Position numbers and translations under genes: made by a program. DNA of 64,000 bases. Origin: Rhizomys pruinosus. Taxonomy: Eukaryota > Chordata > Mammalia > Rodentia > Spalacidae. The notes under the pieces were generated by a model. It saw nothing but the letters and a program-made list of their open reading frames with translations, was not told the DNA's origin and ran no database searches. Below, one piece after another: positions 35,857 to 45,637 of this stretch. The number at the start of each line of letters is the position of its first letter. Position 1 is the stretch's first letter. The stretch spans positions 58,537 through 122,536 of the forward strand of contig VZQC01006250.1 in the NCBI GenBank assembly GCA_009823505.1, written 5' to 3'.

Positions 35857-35901
<45 letters not shown>
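35857..35901. repeat. (CT)n microsatellite
   Basis: Pure CT array; opens artefactual frames on both strands. Confidence 0.95.
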
Positions 35902-35902
<1 letters not shown>

Positions 35903-36329
35903 GCCAACACATGCAGAGTCCAAATACCTGGAGTTTGTTTCTTGGTCCCAAGTGCTACAATTCATCTCTCCTTCCTCTTTCTGCTTCTCTAGAGCTGAAG
36001 TTGAAGCCAGGGATGGTGCCTGCATGGAAGCAGGAAGGAGGAGTGCCCCCTGTCACAGGACAGCTGGACAAGGGGCTGTGGCTTTCTGGAGGATGGGCAG
36101 TTGGGGATGCAACCTTCACCCATTTCCCATCAGTAAGTTGTCTGCAGATCCTTAGGAATTCTATCTCACTCAGAAGTCTGCCCTTCGCTCCTATGCTCTT
36201 TACCCACATCTACAGAGAATAAGCCTAAAAATTAGTCAGTGCATAAACTTTTGATGAGTGCATACAAGTATCTTCCCACTCAATAAGGAAAATTAAAATG
36301 TAGAGTTTGGAAACTTCCTGGAGTGAGTC

Positions 36330-36540
36330 GATTTCCCTCCATCTGCCTCTCTCCATTTTCAGTGTCTCTCTCACTCTCATCCCCTCTCACTCTCTCTAGA
36401 TCCTTATTTCTCTGTCTCTTTCTCTTTCTATTTCTTAGGCATGTTCTCTGTCTCTTTGTCCCTATCTTTGTCTCTCTCATTGATGCTATTTCTCTGTCTC
36501 TCTTTCTATTTCTGTCTGTCTGTCTCTCTCTCTCTCTCAG
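36330..36540. repeat. Pyrimidine-rich TCTC/TGTC low-complexity tract
   Basis: About 210 bp of TCTCTC, CTGTCT and TTTCTA units, strongly strand-asymmetric. Confidence 0.9.
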
Positions 36541-37058
36541 CTTCATTTCTCAGTTTTTCTGACACCAAAGGGCAGAAAAGAAACTTACCTTTCCTAGGCT
36601 CACCAGGATCAGGACGAAGCACCAGCCAATACTGATAAGTGTGAGGGCTGTAGGCAGTCACGTCATGGACAGAAACTCCTCTTTGGGGAGAACAGAGACT
36701 AGGAGCTCAAATTCTTTTCACAACTAATCTGATGAGAAACAATTACAATCTATAAAGCCAGGTAGAACACAGATGTATGAAAGGATGACTACAGGACCAA
36801 CCTCACCAACCCAGGTCTTTCCCACCCTGGTGCACTTGATCCAAGTCCTGGGAAATGTGGGTCCAGGAGAAACTGTTTCATGATAGTGAGAAGAAATTTA
36901 GCAGTCTGGAAGAACCATTACAATCCCTTGAGAGCTCTGTGATTCTGACCCCAAGCCCACATGGACAGAAACCACAACTACCATGGTGCTCTGAGGACAG
37001 AGCTGGTTTCCTTTCAAATGTCATTTCTCCTGATGGCAGGACCACACACTGCAGAGGT
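36541..37058. other. Unique sequence, no gene seen
   Basis: Unremarkable apart from leading into the 56 bp minisatellite. Confidence 0.5.
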
Positions 37059-37393
37059 CAGTCTTTCCATCCACTCCCCATCCCAGGTCTATACTTGTAC
37101 CCAAGGCCTGGGCTCAGTCTTTCCATCCACTCCCCATCCCAGGTCTATACTTGTACCCAAGGCCTGGGCTCAGTCTTTCCATCCACTCCCCATCCCAGGA
37201 CTATACTTGTACCCAAGGCCTGGGCTCAGTCTTTCCATCCACTCCCCATCCCAGGACTATACTTGTACCCAAGGCCTGGGTCAGTCTTTCCATCCACTCC
37301 CCATCCCAGGACTGTACTTGTACCCAAGGCCTGGGGTCACTCTTTGCATCCACTCCCCATCCCAGGACTATACTTGTACCCAAGGCCTGGGCT
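37059..37393. repeat. 56 bp minisatellite, six copies
   Basis: Copies begin with CAGTCTTTCC (last one CACTCTTTGC) at 37059, 37115, 37171, 37227, 37282 and 37338. Unit landmarks are 'ATCCACTCCCCATCCCAGG' and 'TACTTGTACCCAAGGCCTGG'. Copies differ by only a few bases. The unit has no stop in any forward frame, and 56 is not a multiple of three, so each frame passes through all three readings. This opens frames of 151-209 codons without implying a gene. Confidence 0.96.
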
Positions 37394-37529
37394 CATTTCC
37401 CACCTGCAGGTTGTGATGGGGTACAGGAAGCCCGTTCACTGTTGGTACCATGCAGGCATGCACACAAACTCCAAGGCAACTTGACCTGCCTTCCCAGATA
37501 TACCATTTCTATGCTTTTCTTTTTTTCCC

Positions 37530-37674
37530 CTCTTTGTTTTTCTGAGACAAGTTCTTGCTATAGTCCCAGCTGGCCTGCTTGCTATGAAGACCAGGCTGGC
37601 TTCAATCTCACAGAGATCTGCTTGACTCTGCCAGCAGAGCGCTGGGATTAAAGATGGGCAGTACCACACCTGGC
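37530..37674 (-). mobile_element. B1 SINE, diverged
   Basis: Reverse B1: 'GCTGGCTTCAATCTCACAGA', 'GCGCTGGGATTAAAGATGGG'. Confidence 0.85.
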
Positions 37675-37839
37675 TCTTTATGCCAAAGGAAAACCCATGA
37701 TTAACTTCATCCACCTCCTCTTACCACTGCACTATGGGCCACCCAGGTTTAGACATTGGCTGTTCAAGATAGTGAACCATAAACCCAGAGGCACTTTGGT
37801 GCTTAGAGGCTTCTAGAAGCTTATTGACTTTTGTCTTTT

Positions 37840-38409
37840 TTTTTTTAATTAAATTAGTTTTTATTGATGCTTTGTGCATTTCATACATTTTTTCCAATTC
37901 AGTTCAGGCTTATTTCCCTTTCCCTCCCCCCCCCCCCCCAGATCATGCATTCTGCCATAACTGTCCTGCATCTTTCTCTCTTTTTTTTTTTTCATTTTTA
38001 GCTATAAGTGATAATCCATGAGTACAAGCATCCTTCATGCAAAACCTATCTGCAGGCTGTTGTGCCCAAACACCTACAGCCCCACCATCCAGTGGGGGGT
38101 GACAGGTTGTTTGTTCAATCAAGTTGATCAAATGAGTGTCCAGACTACATTGCTGTAGTTTCACCATTCACCCCAATCGCAGCCCTTACATTCTACCACG
38201 CCCCCTCTTCCGCAGGTTGTTCCCTAGGCTTAGAAAAGGGGCACAGGTGGATGAGAGGTAAAACAGTCCACTCTCTCTGGAGCTGTTGACTTGGACTCTG
38301 GTCAATTCTGGCTGTTTCCTTTCATGGGCTGACAGTTTGTCCAGGAATAACCTTTCGATCCTACTAATGAAGAACAAGCAATTAGATATATAGGTATTTA
38401 AGCAGCACT
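37840..38409 (-). mobile_element. Short L1-tailed retroelement, copy 1
   Basis: Minus-strand order: a 409 base 5' module (38409-38001), an A-rich linker, about 130 bases of L1 3' end (with the reverse of the 'GGCAGAATGCATGATCTG' block and a G-run at 37928-37939), then an A-tail. By eye the 5' module is identical in sequence and length to 56645-57053. It has no L1 ORF2. A GGAACAACCTGCGGAAGAGG stretch recalls rodent Lx 3' UTRs, so it may be an L1 3' UTR derivative rather than foreign sequence. Frames inside it (up to 95 codons) have no recognisable domain. No clear target duplication found. Confidence 0.7.
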
Positions 38410-38902
38410 TCTGAATCCAAAGTTTCCACAAAAAAAACTTTAGTTTCAACATAGAACAAAATAAATTTTCCATATTTCAATCCATAGAACTTAATAACTA
38501 GACATTGTAGTTACCACTGTAGACATGCCGCAGTGCACCGATCTGCCCACCCAGTCCCATCTTCATTCTAAAGGGAGAACGACGCAGCACACACTGACCG
38601 GATGGGTGGTTTAGTAGTAAACATAAATAATTTTAAAACGAATATCTATTAATCCCGTTGGGAAGAATTTTATTCTACACTAAAAATAATGACATGTATA
38701 CCTAAAAATACTGAAGTAGTATCATATATGCATGTCATATAAAAATTGGGAAAATATATTACAGGCTTTTCATACACTAGAGAGACTGGGCAACTAAGGA
38801 TTCTGTACAGTTTACCACCTGTAAATGGCACTTCATTGCATGAAAAATGTCAGTGATATGTTGATAAATCCAGAAAAAATTTCTTTATAAAAAAAATTTC
38901 AG
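38410..38902. other. Unique sequence, no gene seen
   Basis: AT-rich sequence with one GC-richer patch (38525-38610); nothing recognised. Confidence 0.45.
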
Positions 38903-39105
38903 GGCTGGAGAGATAGCTCTTGCAGAGGACCCGGGTTCAATTCCCAGCACCCACATGGCTGCTAAGAACCATCTTTAACTCCAGTTCCAAGGGAATCCGA
39001 TGCCCTCCTCTGACCTCAGAGGCATTGCATGACACGGGTGCACCAACCTACATGCAGACAGTACACTCATACACATAAAAAATTAAAAAATAAAAAAGAG
39101 ATCTT
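38903..39105 (+). mobile_element. B2-type SINE, internal deletion in the head
   Basis: 'GGGCTGGAGAGATAGCTCTTG' shows a deletion between the A box and the anticodon-equivalent region; the rest is a standard body with an AAAAATTAAAAAATAAAAAAG tail. Confidence 0.9.
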
Positions 39106-39426
39106 TTTAAAAATTTTTCATATATAAATGATTAATTTAAATTTGATACATAAGAAACTCCAAAATTTTCCCCCAAACCAACAACAAAAAATCCCACCAT
39201 CTTACACATATAGTTTCAGTAAATGTTAAATCTGCTTTCCAGTTGACTGTTTAGGACCTCCTTGTAAAATAAAGCACCAGTTCACAAGCTCAAGAACAAG
39301 AAGATCTTACAGACCACTGGCAGCACAGAAACCCATGAATGGAGATGTTGACAATCCTGAAACGAAACCTGAACAAGAGATAACAAAGGAGAAGAAACTA
39401 ACATGGGAATTTCAGTAATACAGACT

Positions 39427-39775
39427 GTAGTTTGGGTCTGGGCTGCTCTTACTAAGGCCTATGGATTAAGGACTTGTTTCTTGGCTTGGAACAATTAGGA
39501 AGTGGTGGAAACTTTCAGAAGTGGGAACTAGCTTGGGGGTCTTATGTCACTGGGGCGTACCCTTGAGCCTAAGTGACTTGGGACCCTTCCTGCCTATCTC
39601 CCTATTTCTTAACTACAAGGCAGCTGTTTTGATTACCAGTGTGATGTGCCACCTACCCACAGGCCAACTGACCATGGACTAAGACCCCCAAACTATAAAT
39701 CAAAATAAATCTTTTCTCTTTTAAAGTTAAATATCTCAGATAGTTCATTATAGTAACAGAAAGCTTACTAATAAA
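39427..39775 (+). mobile_element. MaLR/ORR1-like LTR
   Basis: Begins TGTAGTTTGGGTCTG and ends with 'CAAAATAAATCTTTTCTC' and 'TAACAGAAAGCTTACTAATA', the usual MaLR terminus. Confidence 0.65.
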
Positions 39776-39971
39776 GTCCAAAATTGATGTGTATATGTAT
39801 ATATATACATATATATGCACACCATAATATCAAAGAGATGAATTTGTATTTAGGAAAGTTCTCAGTAAAGGAATAAGGTATTTTTATTATATATCTGTCT
39901 ATTACTGTATTGCTTTTAACTAACATTAATATTTGTAAAAATGTACTGCACAAAAATGAAAACAAATGTTA

Positions 39972-41164
39972 TCCTTTAATAAGGTACCACTTGTTGATTG
40001 TTGACCTTAATGCCTGAGCAGCTGAAGTCTGATTTAGAAAACCCTTTCCTACACTCATATCATGTAGGGTGCTGCTTATGTTTTCTTCTAGCAGGTTTTA
40101 TATTGAAGTCTTTGATCCATTTGGAGTTGACTTTTGTGCAAGGTGAAAGATAAGGATCCAATTTCATTTTTCTACAGATGGAGATCCAGTTTCACCAGCA
40201 CCATTGATTGAATATGCTATCCTTCCTCCATTGTGAGTTTTTGACACTTTTGTCAAATATCAGGTGGCTGAAATTGCATTACTCATGTTTAGGTGTTTTA
40301 TTGTGCTTCACACATATATGTGTCTATTTTTGTGCCGGTACCATGTTGGTTTTATAACCACAGCTTTATAATATAATCTGAGATCTGTTATGGTAATCTC
40401 TCCAGCATTGTTCTTTTTGCCCAAAATTGCTTTGGATATCCAGGGTCTTTTGATGAATTTTAGGATGATTTTTTTTCTGGCTTTGTGAAGAATATCGTGG
40501 ATATTTTGATTGGCATTGCATTGAATGTATAGATGGGGTTTTTTGGTAAGTTGGTCATTTTTGCAATATTAATTATATAAATCTATGAGCATAGTCTTTC
40601 CATCTCCTAGTATCTTCCTCTATCACTTTCTTCAAAGATTTAAAATGTTCATTGTAGAGATCTTTAATGTCTTTGATTAGGTTTATCCCCAAATATTTTT
40701 AGGTTATTACTCATTTTATTGAATGTTTTTTCTGATTGCTTGTTATTGGCATATAGAAAGGCTACTGATTTTATTTATTTATTTTTATTTATTTATTTTC
40801 ATATGTGTATGAATGTACTGTCTGCATGCAGGTTTGTGCACCCGTGTCGTGCAATGCCGCGGAAGTCAGAAGAGGGTGTCGGATTCCCCTGGAACTGGAG
40901 TTAAAGACTGTTCTCAGCCGCCATGTGGGTGCTGGGGATCGAACCTGGGTCCTCTGCAAGAGCATTTGGCGCTCTTAACCGCTAGGCCATCTCTCTAGCC
41001 CCAAGGCTACTGATTTTGTAAGTTGATTTTATAACCTGCCACCTTAATGAAAGAGTTAATAATTTTAACAGTTTTCTGGTGGAATTTTAGGGATCTCTTA
41101 TATACATAATACCATATCATCTGCAAATAGTGATAATTTTACCTATTCTTTTCCAATTGGTACT
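39972..41164 (-). pseudogene. L1 ORF2 fragment, inverted segment part 1
   Basis: Minus-strand ORF2 downstream of the RT core. 'TTTGGAGTTGACTTTTGTGC' and 'AGCACCATTGATTGAATATG' are typical reverse L1 phrases. A B2 interrupts it at 40773-41002. Many stops. Confidence 0.85.
40773..41002 (-). mobile_element. B2-type SINE with perfect 15 bp duplication
   Basis: AAGGCTACTGATTTT at 40758-40772 and 41003-41017. Reverse B2 of the TTAAAG subtype. It postdates the L1 it sits in. Confidence 0.95.
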
Positions 41165-41900
41165 TCTTTTTCTAATAAAATACTTTTATTGATGTTTTGT
41201 ATATTTCATATGTCATTTTTCAGCCCAATTTAGACACATTCCCCTTTCCATGCTTCCCATCCCACCCCAGTTCATGCATTCTGCCATACATGTTTTACAT
41301 CTTTTTCTCCGTCTTTTTTTTTTATGTATCTGAAAGTATCGTCTGCATGCAGGTTTGTGCACCCATGTCGGGCAATGCCTCAGTGGTCAGAAGAGGGTGT
41401 CGGATTCCCCTGGAACTGGAGTTAAAGATGGTTCTCACCTGCCATGTGGGTGCTGGGGATCGAATCCTGGTCCTCTGCAAGAGCAGTCGGCACTCTTAAC
41501 TGCTAGGCCATCTCTCCATCCCTTTCTCAGTCTTTTTAAAGGTTTTCTCTGCAGAGGTTTATTATTTGGTGCATAATTTCACTATATCAGTTAGTTCTTT
41601 GACCCAGTCCTTATGTTGTTGTTCCCTCCCATTTGTATTGCTCCAAAATATCCCTATATAAACATGACATGTATACCAAAATTATGCTCACGGAAAATAA
41701 GCTCTATGTTAATTCCAAAATATGTTTAGGAATTCACATTTTCCCTCTAATTTTATATTACTCTAAAATATAAATACATATCTTCCACCTATATACAGTA
41801 ATTACAATGTCTGAAAATAAGTGCTAAGTTAATGCTAGTGCCTGTTAAGAGATTCATATTTTAACAGCACAGTTGCTTTCAGATAAAAAGAAATATAACA
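41165..41900 (-). mobile_element. Nested L1 3' UTR, first part
   Basis: Reverse L1 3' end inserted in the inverted L1: 'AATACTTTTATTGATGTTTT', C-rich block, then 'TCTAATTTTATATTACTCTA' and 'ACAGTTGCTTTCAGATAAAA'. It resumes at 43606 after a later L1 and B2. Confidence 0.8.
41318..41521 (-). mobile_element. B2-type SINE (TTAAAG subtype)
   Basis: Reverse B2 inside the nested L1 3' UTR. TTTCTC.GTCTTTT flanks it on both sides, an imperfect target duplication. Confidence 0.92.
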
Positions 41901-43303
41901 TAGCCAAAGGAACCCTGAGCAAAAAGAGCAATATAGGGGGAGCTCTACACCAGACTTCAAACTATACTACAGGGCTATAGTCAAAAAAACAGATTGGTAC
42001 TGGCACAAAAACAGACCGGTGTGAACAATGGAACAAAACTGAAGATCCAACTTGAGCCTCGCAAGACAATTTTAGCCATCTCGTATTTGACAAGAGGGCC
42101 AGGAAGACACAATGGAGGAAAAGACAGCAATCTACAACAAGTGGTGTTGGCAAAACTGGATTCACCACTTGTAGAAGAATGAAATTAAACCCCTAAAGTC
42201 CACCCTGTAACAAAAGTCAACTCCAGATGGATCCAAGTCCTTAACATGAAATCCAAAACCCTGAAGGCTATAGAAGAAAAGTTGCATCAGCCTACAAGAC
42301 ATAGGTGTAGGAAAGTTTTCTAAATCATATAACAGCTATGCAGGAAGGAGGTTGACAATTGGAAAAATGGTACCTCATTGAACTCAAAAGCGTCTGTACA
42401 TGAAAAGAAACAATCAGAAAGTAAAGAGAAAACCACAGAGTGGGAGAAACCACCTTTACCACAAATACAACTGACAAAGCAGTGATGTCCAGAATATATA
42501 AACTACTCAAAAAACAAGAAAAAAAAAGAATTAAGAAAACAAATTATTCACTCAAGAGATGGAGTATATAGATACTTCACGAGTGAGGAATTAGAGATTG
42601 GCTGAGAAACATCTTTAAAAAGTGTCAACAGTTGCTAATGATAGGAAATGCAAATTAAAACCACTTTAAGATACCATCTTACTCCAATAAGTCTGGGAAG
42701 GATCAAGAAACAAATGAGACCAAGTGCTGTAGAGGTTGTGAGGAAGAGGAAACACTCATCCACCGCTGGTGGGAAGGTAAACTCATACAGCCACCATGGA
42801 AATCAGTGCGGAGAACCCTTGGAAGACTCAGAATGAGCTTGCCACCTGACCCAGCCATACCACTCCTGGGTATGTACCCACAAGACTCATCTTACCCTTA
42901 CCACAGCGATACATGCACAGCCATGTTTATTGCAGCTCTCTTAACACAGCACAAGAGCTGGAACCAACCCAAGTGCCCCTCAAACGTGATGAGTGGATGA
43001 GAAAATGTGGGACAGCTACACAATGGAGTTCCTAGCCCAGGTAAAGAAAGATGAAATCATGACTTTGGCAGGTAAATAGATGGGCTAGAAGATATTATGC
43101 TAGGTGAAGTAACACAGTCCCAGAAAACAAATGACGAATGATAACCCTCATATGTAGATGCTAGCACCAATTCCCTAATTGTATGGGCAAACGAGCAACA
43201 GTAATATGATCTGAAATCAACTGTGCTCCTGTATTGTGAATCCTTAAAAGAAATAAATAAATAAATAATTAAAAATAATAAATTTTCAAGCCAGAAAAAT
43301 AAT
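41901..43303 (+). mobile_element. 5'-truncated L1 (ORF2 C-terminus plus 3' end)
   Basis: Plus-strand L1 of about 1.4 kb. It runs from ORF2 'AGACTTCAAACTATACTACA' to the end of ORF2 near 43130, a short 3' UTR with 'CACCAATTCCCTAATTGTAT', and an A-rich tail. AAAAAGAAATATAACA (41885-41900) and AAAAAGAAATAAACA (43304-43318) form its target duplication. Stops and indels break the ORF2 part. Confidence 0.85.
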
Positions 43304-43316
43304 AAAAAGAAATAAA

Positions 43317-43320
<4 letters not shown>

Positions 43321-43353
<33 letters not shown>

Positions 43354-43605
43354 GTTTTAATTTTATTTTATTTCTGTATGTGTATGAATGTACTGTCTTC
43401 ATGCAGGTCTGTGCACCCGGTCATGCAATGCCGTGAGGTCAGAAGAGGGTGTCGGATTCCCCTGGAATGGAGTTCTCCTGGAATTGGGTTTTCAGACGGT
43501 TCTCAGCCTCCGTGTGGTTCTCAGCCCCCATGTGAATGCTGGAAACTAAACCTGGTCCTCTGCAAGAACAGTTGTGCTCTTAACCGCTAGGCCTTCTCGC
43601 CAGTC
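43321..43605 (-). mobile_element. B2-type SINE (duplication subtype)
   Basis: Long T-run (43321-43348), then reverse B2 with the doubled TCCTGGAATTGG block and an extra 'TGGTTCTCAGCCCCCATGTG' repeat near 43515-43535. Confidence 0.9.
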
Positions 43606-43728
43606 ACCTCAGCTTGCCTTTCAACTGGGAATTTGGTGCTAGCATCCACAAATGGGGGATACCATTCATCAGTTGTTTTTCTGGGACTGTGTTACTTCGC
43701 TTAGCATAATGGCTTCGAGTTCCATTAA
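43606..43728 (-). mobile_element. Nested L1, second part
   Basis: 'CTTGCCTTTCAACTGGGAAT' and 'GTTACTTCGCTTAGCATAAT' correspond to 15.0-15.13 kb, the end of ORF2 and start of the 3' UTR in reverse. It rejoins the 41165-41900 part across the later insertions. Confidence 0.8.
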
Positions 43729-44975
43729 TTTCCTTCTCTTATGTTATTGCTCTTGCAAGAATTTCAAGCACTGTATTTAAAAGGAGTGGAGACAGTGGAC
43801 AGTCTTGTCTGGTTATTGATTTTAATGGGAATGCTTCTAGTTTTTCTCCATTAAGAATGATGTTGGTGAGAGAGTGTCGTGGCGCACCAGCCAGCTCCTC
43901 CCTGGCCACGGTGTTCAGTTCGTGGCCTTCTGTTCTGTGCTGTCGCTGCTGCTCCCCGCCGCACTCGTCTTCTTTGCCACCTGGCATACTATAGCATTGA
44001 TGAAGACTGATCACAAGAATCCTACAGACCAGTGTAATACCCTGAATCCTCTTGTACTTCCTGAGTACCTCATCCATGCTCTCTTCTGTGTCATGTTTCT
44101 TTGTGCAGCAGAGTGCTTACACTGGCTTACACTGGGTCTCAACACGCCTCTTTTGGCATATCATATTTGGAGGTATATGAGTAGAGGGTGATGAGCGGCC
44201 CAGGACTCCATGACCCGACAACCATCATGAACGCAGATATTCTAGCATACTGTCAGAAAGAAGGATGGTGCAAATTAGGTTTTTACCTTCTAGCATTTTT
44301 TTTTTTTTTTTGCTACCTATATGGCACGATCTATGTTTTGATGAGCTCTTAGAACAACAGAAGAATTGGTCCAGTTAAGGGCATGCAAAAAGCCACCAAA
44401 TGAAAGGATCCTGTCCAGCAAGGACCTGCTTCCAACAGTAGCCTATGGAATCTGACCAGTTACTTTTAAAAATGACTCCTTGTTTTTTAAATGGTTCCAC
44501 ATTTTTTGCTTGTGGAAAGACTGGTTTCATGTATTATACTTGGATAAAGAATTTAAACAGAATTATATGCAAATTGACAGGTTGAACTTGCACTCCTTAA
44601 GGAACAGCCATAGTCCTCCAAGTGATTGCGTTAATTACTGACTGTCCTTTGCCCATTGGAAGCTTTGTTTATAGGAACTTGTAGGGCCTGTTTTAGTTTT
44701 ATTGACATGCCATCTAAATATAAATTAGCTGTAGATATCAGGTGCTTCTGGTGAACCGAAAATGTGTATCTGCCTTGTGGGAAACTTCATAGGTTTCCTC
44801 ATTTATCACTGTAGATGATTATAATGGATACATTTACAAAATAAGAGTGGGATTACTTCCCTATCGACTTGAACATCCTCCCTACACTGAATGAATAAGA
44901 GACTTTCCATGCTTCCATCAGAGTAATATATTTGCTTTAATTCTTAAGCATAAGTAAACATGCTATAAAAATATA

Positions 44976-45290
44976 TGCTGATATTTTGGAATGATGCATA
45001 TTGGAAGGAACAACAACAACAAAAACAACAACGAAAAGACTGCATCAAAGAAATGACCGGAACGGTGAACTGCTGCTTGAAACAGTAAACGTCTACATTG
45101 AGAATGTTGAAGAGACTGGAAAAAGATGCAAAACATGTTTGGCAGAATGCCTGAGCTCTAGTGGGGGTGGGGGGCAGAGAGGGGACACAGATCTAGATTT
45201 GATTTGTTAATTTAATTTTGTATGAAATGCACAGAGCTTCAACAAACATTGGCTAAAAAATAAATAAAAATAAACGAAATAGCAAGCCGC
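44976..45290 (+). mobile_element. L1 3' UTR fragment inside the CNIH1 3' UTR
   Basis: 'TTTTGGAATGATGCATATTGG', AAC repeats, 'TTGGCAGAATGCCTGAGCTC', GTGGGGGTGGGGGG, 'CACAGATCTAGATTTGATTTG' and an AAATAAATAAAAATAAA tail. It inserted after the retrocopy formed, unless it was already in the parent mRNA. Confidence 0.85.
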
Positions 45291-45300
45291 AGGGGGGGAA

Positions 45301-45425
45301 AAAATTATATATAATACATATATATATATATATATATATATATTATTACATATATATTGTATATATATACATATATAGATATGTATATATATATTTTTTT
45401 TTTTTTTTTTTTATTTATTTATTTA
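45301..45425. repeat. (TA)n-rich tract with T-run
   Basis: About 85 bp of TA-rich alternating sequence followed by an 18-20 base T-run and TTTA repeats. Confidence 0.92.
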
Positions 45426-45637
45426 AAGTTATTTTAAATGTGTTTTTATTTGTAAGACATTATATACTGAAAAATGATTATATTATTCTTACTGGTCTAA
45501 TCTGGTGGAAAAAGTATTCTTTAGAATTTGCAAGTACTTTAGATTTTCAGAACTGAATGAGAGAATTGTGTAGCCACCCTGCTGTTCCTTTGGTGCAATA
45601 CAATAAAACTCTAAAATTTAAAAAAGAATGATGTTGG

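Larger units (their letters stand above)
43853..45637 (+). pseudogene. CNIH1: CNIH1 (cornichon homolog 1) processed pseudogene
   Basis: Intronless copy of the mRNA of CNIH1, a three-helix ER/early-secretory cargo receptor acting in COPII export of ligands such as TGF-alpha. The coding part aligns at 43908-44352. The start codon is ACG, so initiation is lost. About ten bases are missing in the loop before 'AAGACTGATCACAAGAATCC', a CTTACACTGG unit is doubled near 44115-44135, bases are missing near 44185, and a T-run has expanded at 44296-44311. The C-terminal part (44200-44352) is well preserved. The 3' UTR follows to AATAAA at 45602 and a short A-tail. AAGAATGATGTTGG flanks it at 43853-43866 and 45624-45637, marking insertion into L1 ORF2. 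A 105-codon frame (43874-44191) is a frameshifted remnant, not a working protein. Confidence 0.93.

Noticed and set aside
37059..37393. CRISPR-like array
   Set aside because: Tandem copies without unique spacers, in vertebrate DNA.
36855..37651. Three overlapping frames of 151-209 codons
   Set aside because: Explained by the stop-free 56 bp minisatellite and its flanks; reported as a repeat, not as genes.
37840..38409. Large segmental duplication linking 38 kb and 57 kb
   Set aside because: Similarity stops at the element ends; flanks are unrelated, so dispersed insertion fits better.
43874..44191. Functional cornichon gene
   Set aside because: No introns, A-tail, target duplication, lost ATG and several frame-breaking indels mark a processed pseudogene.
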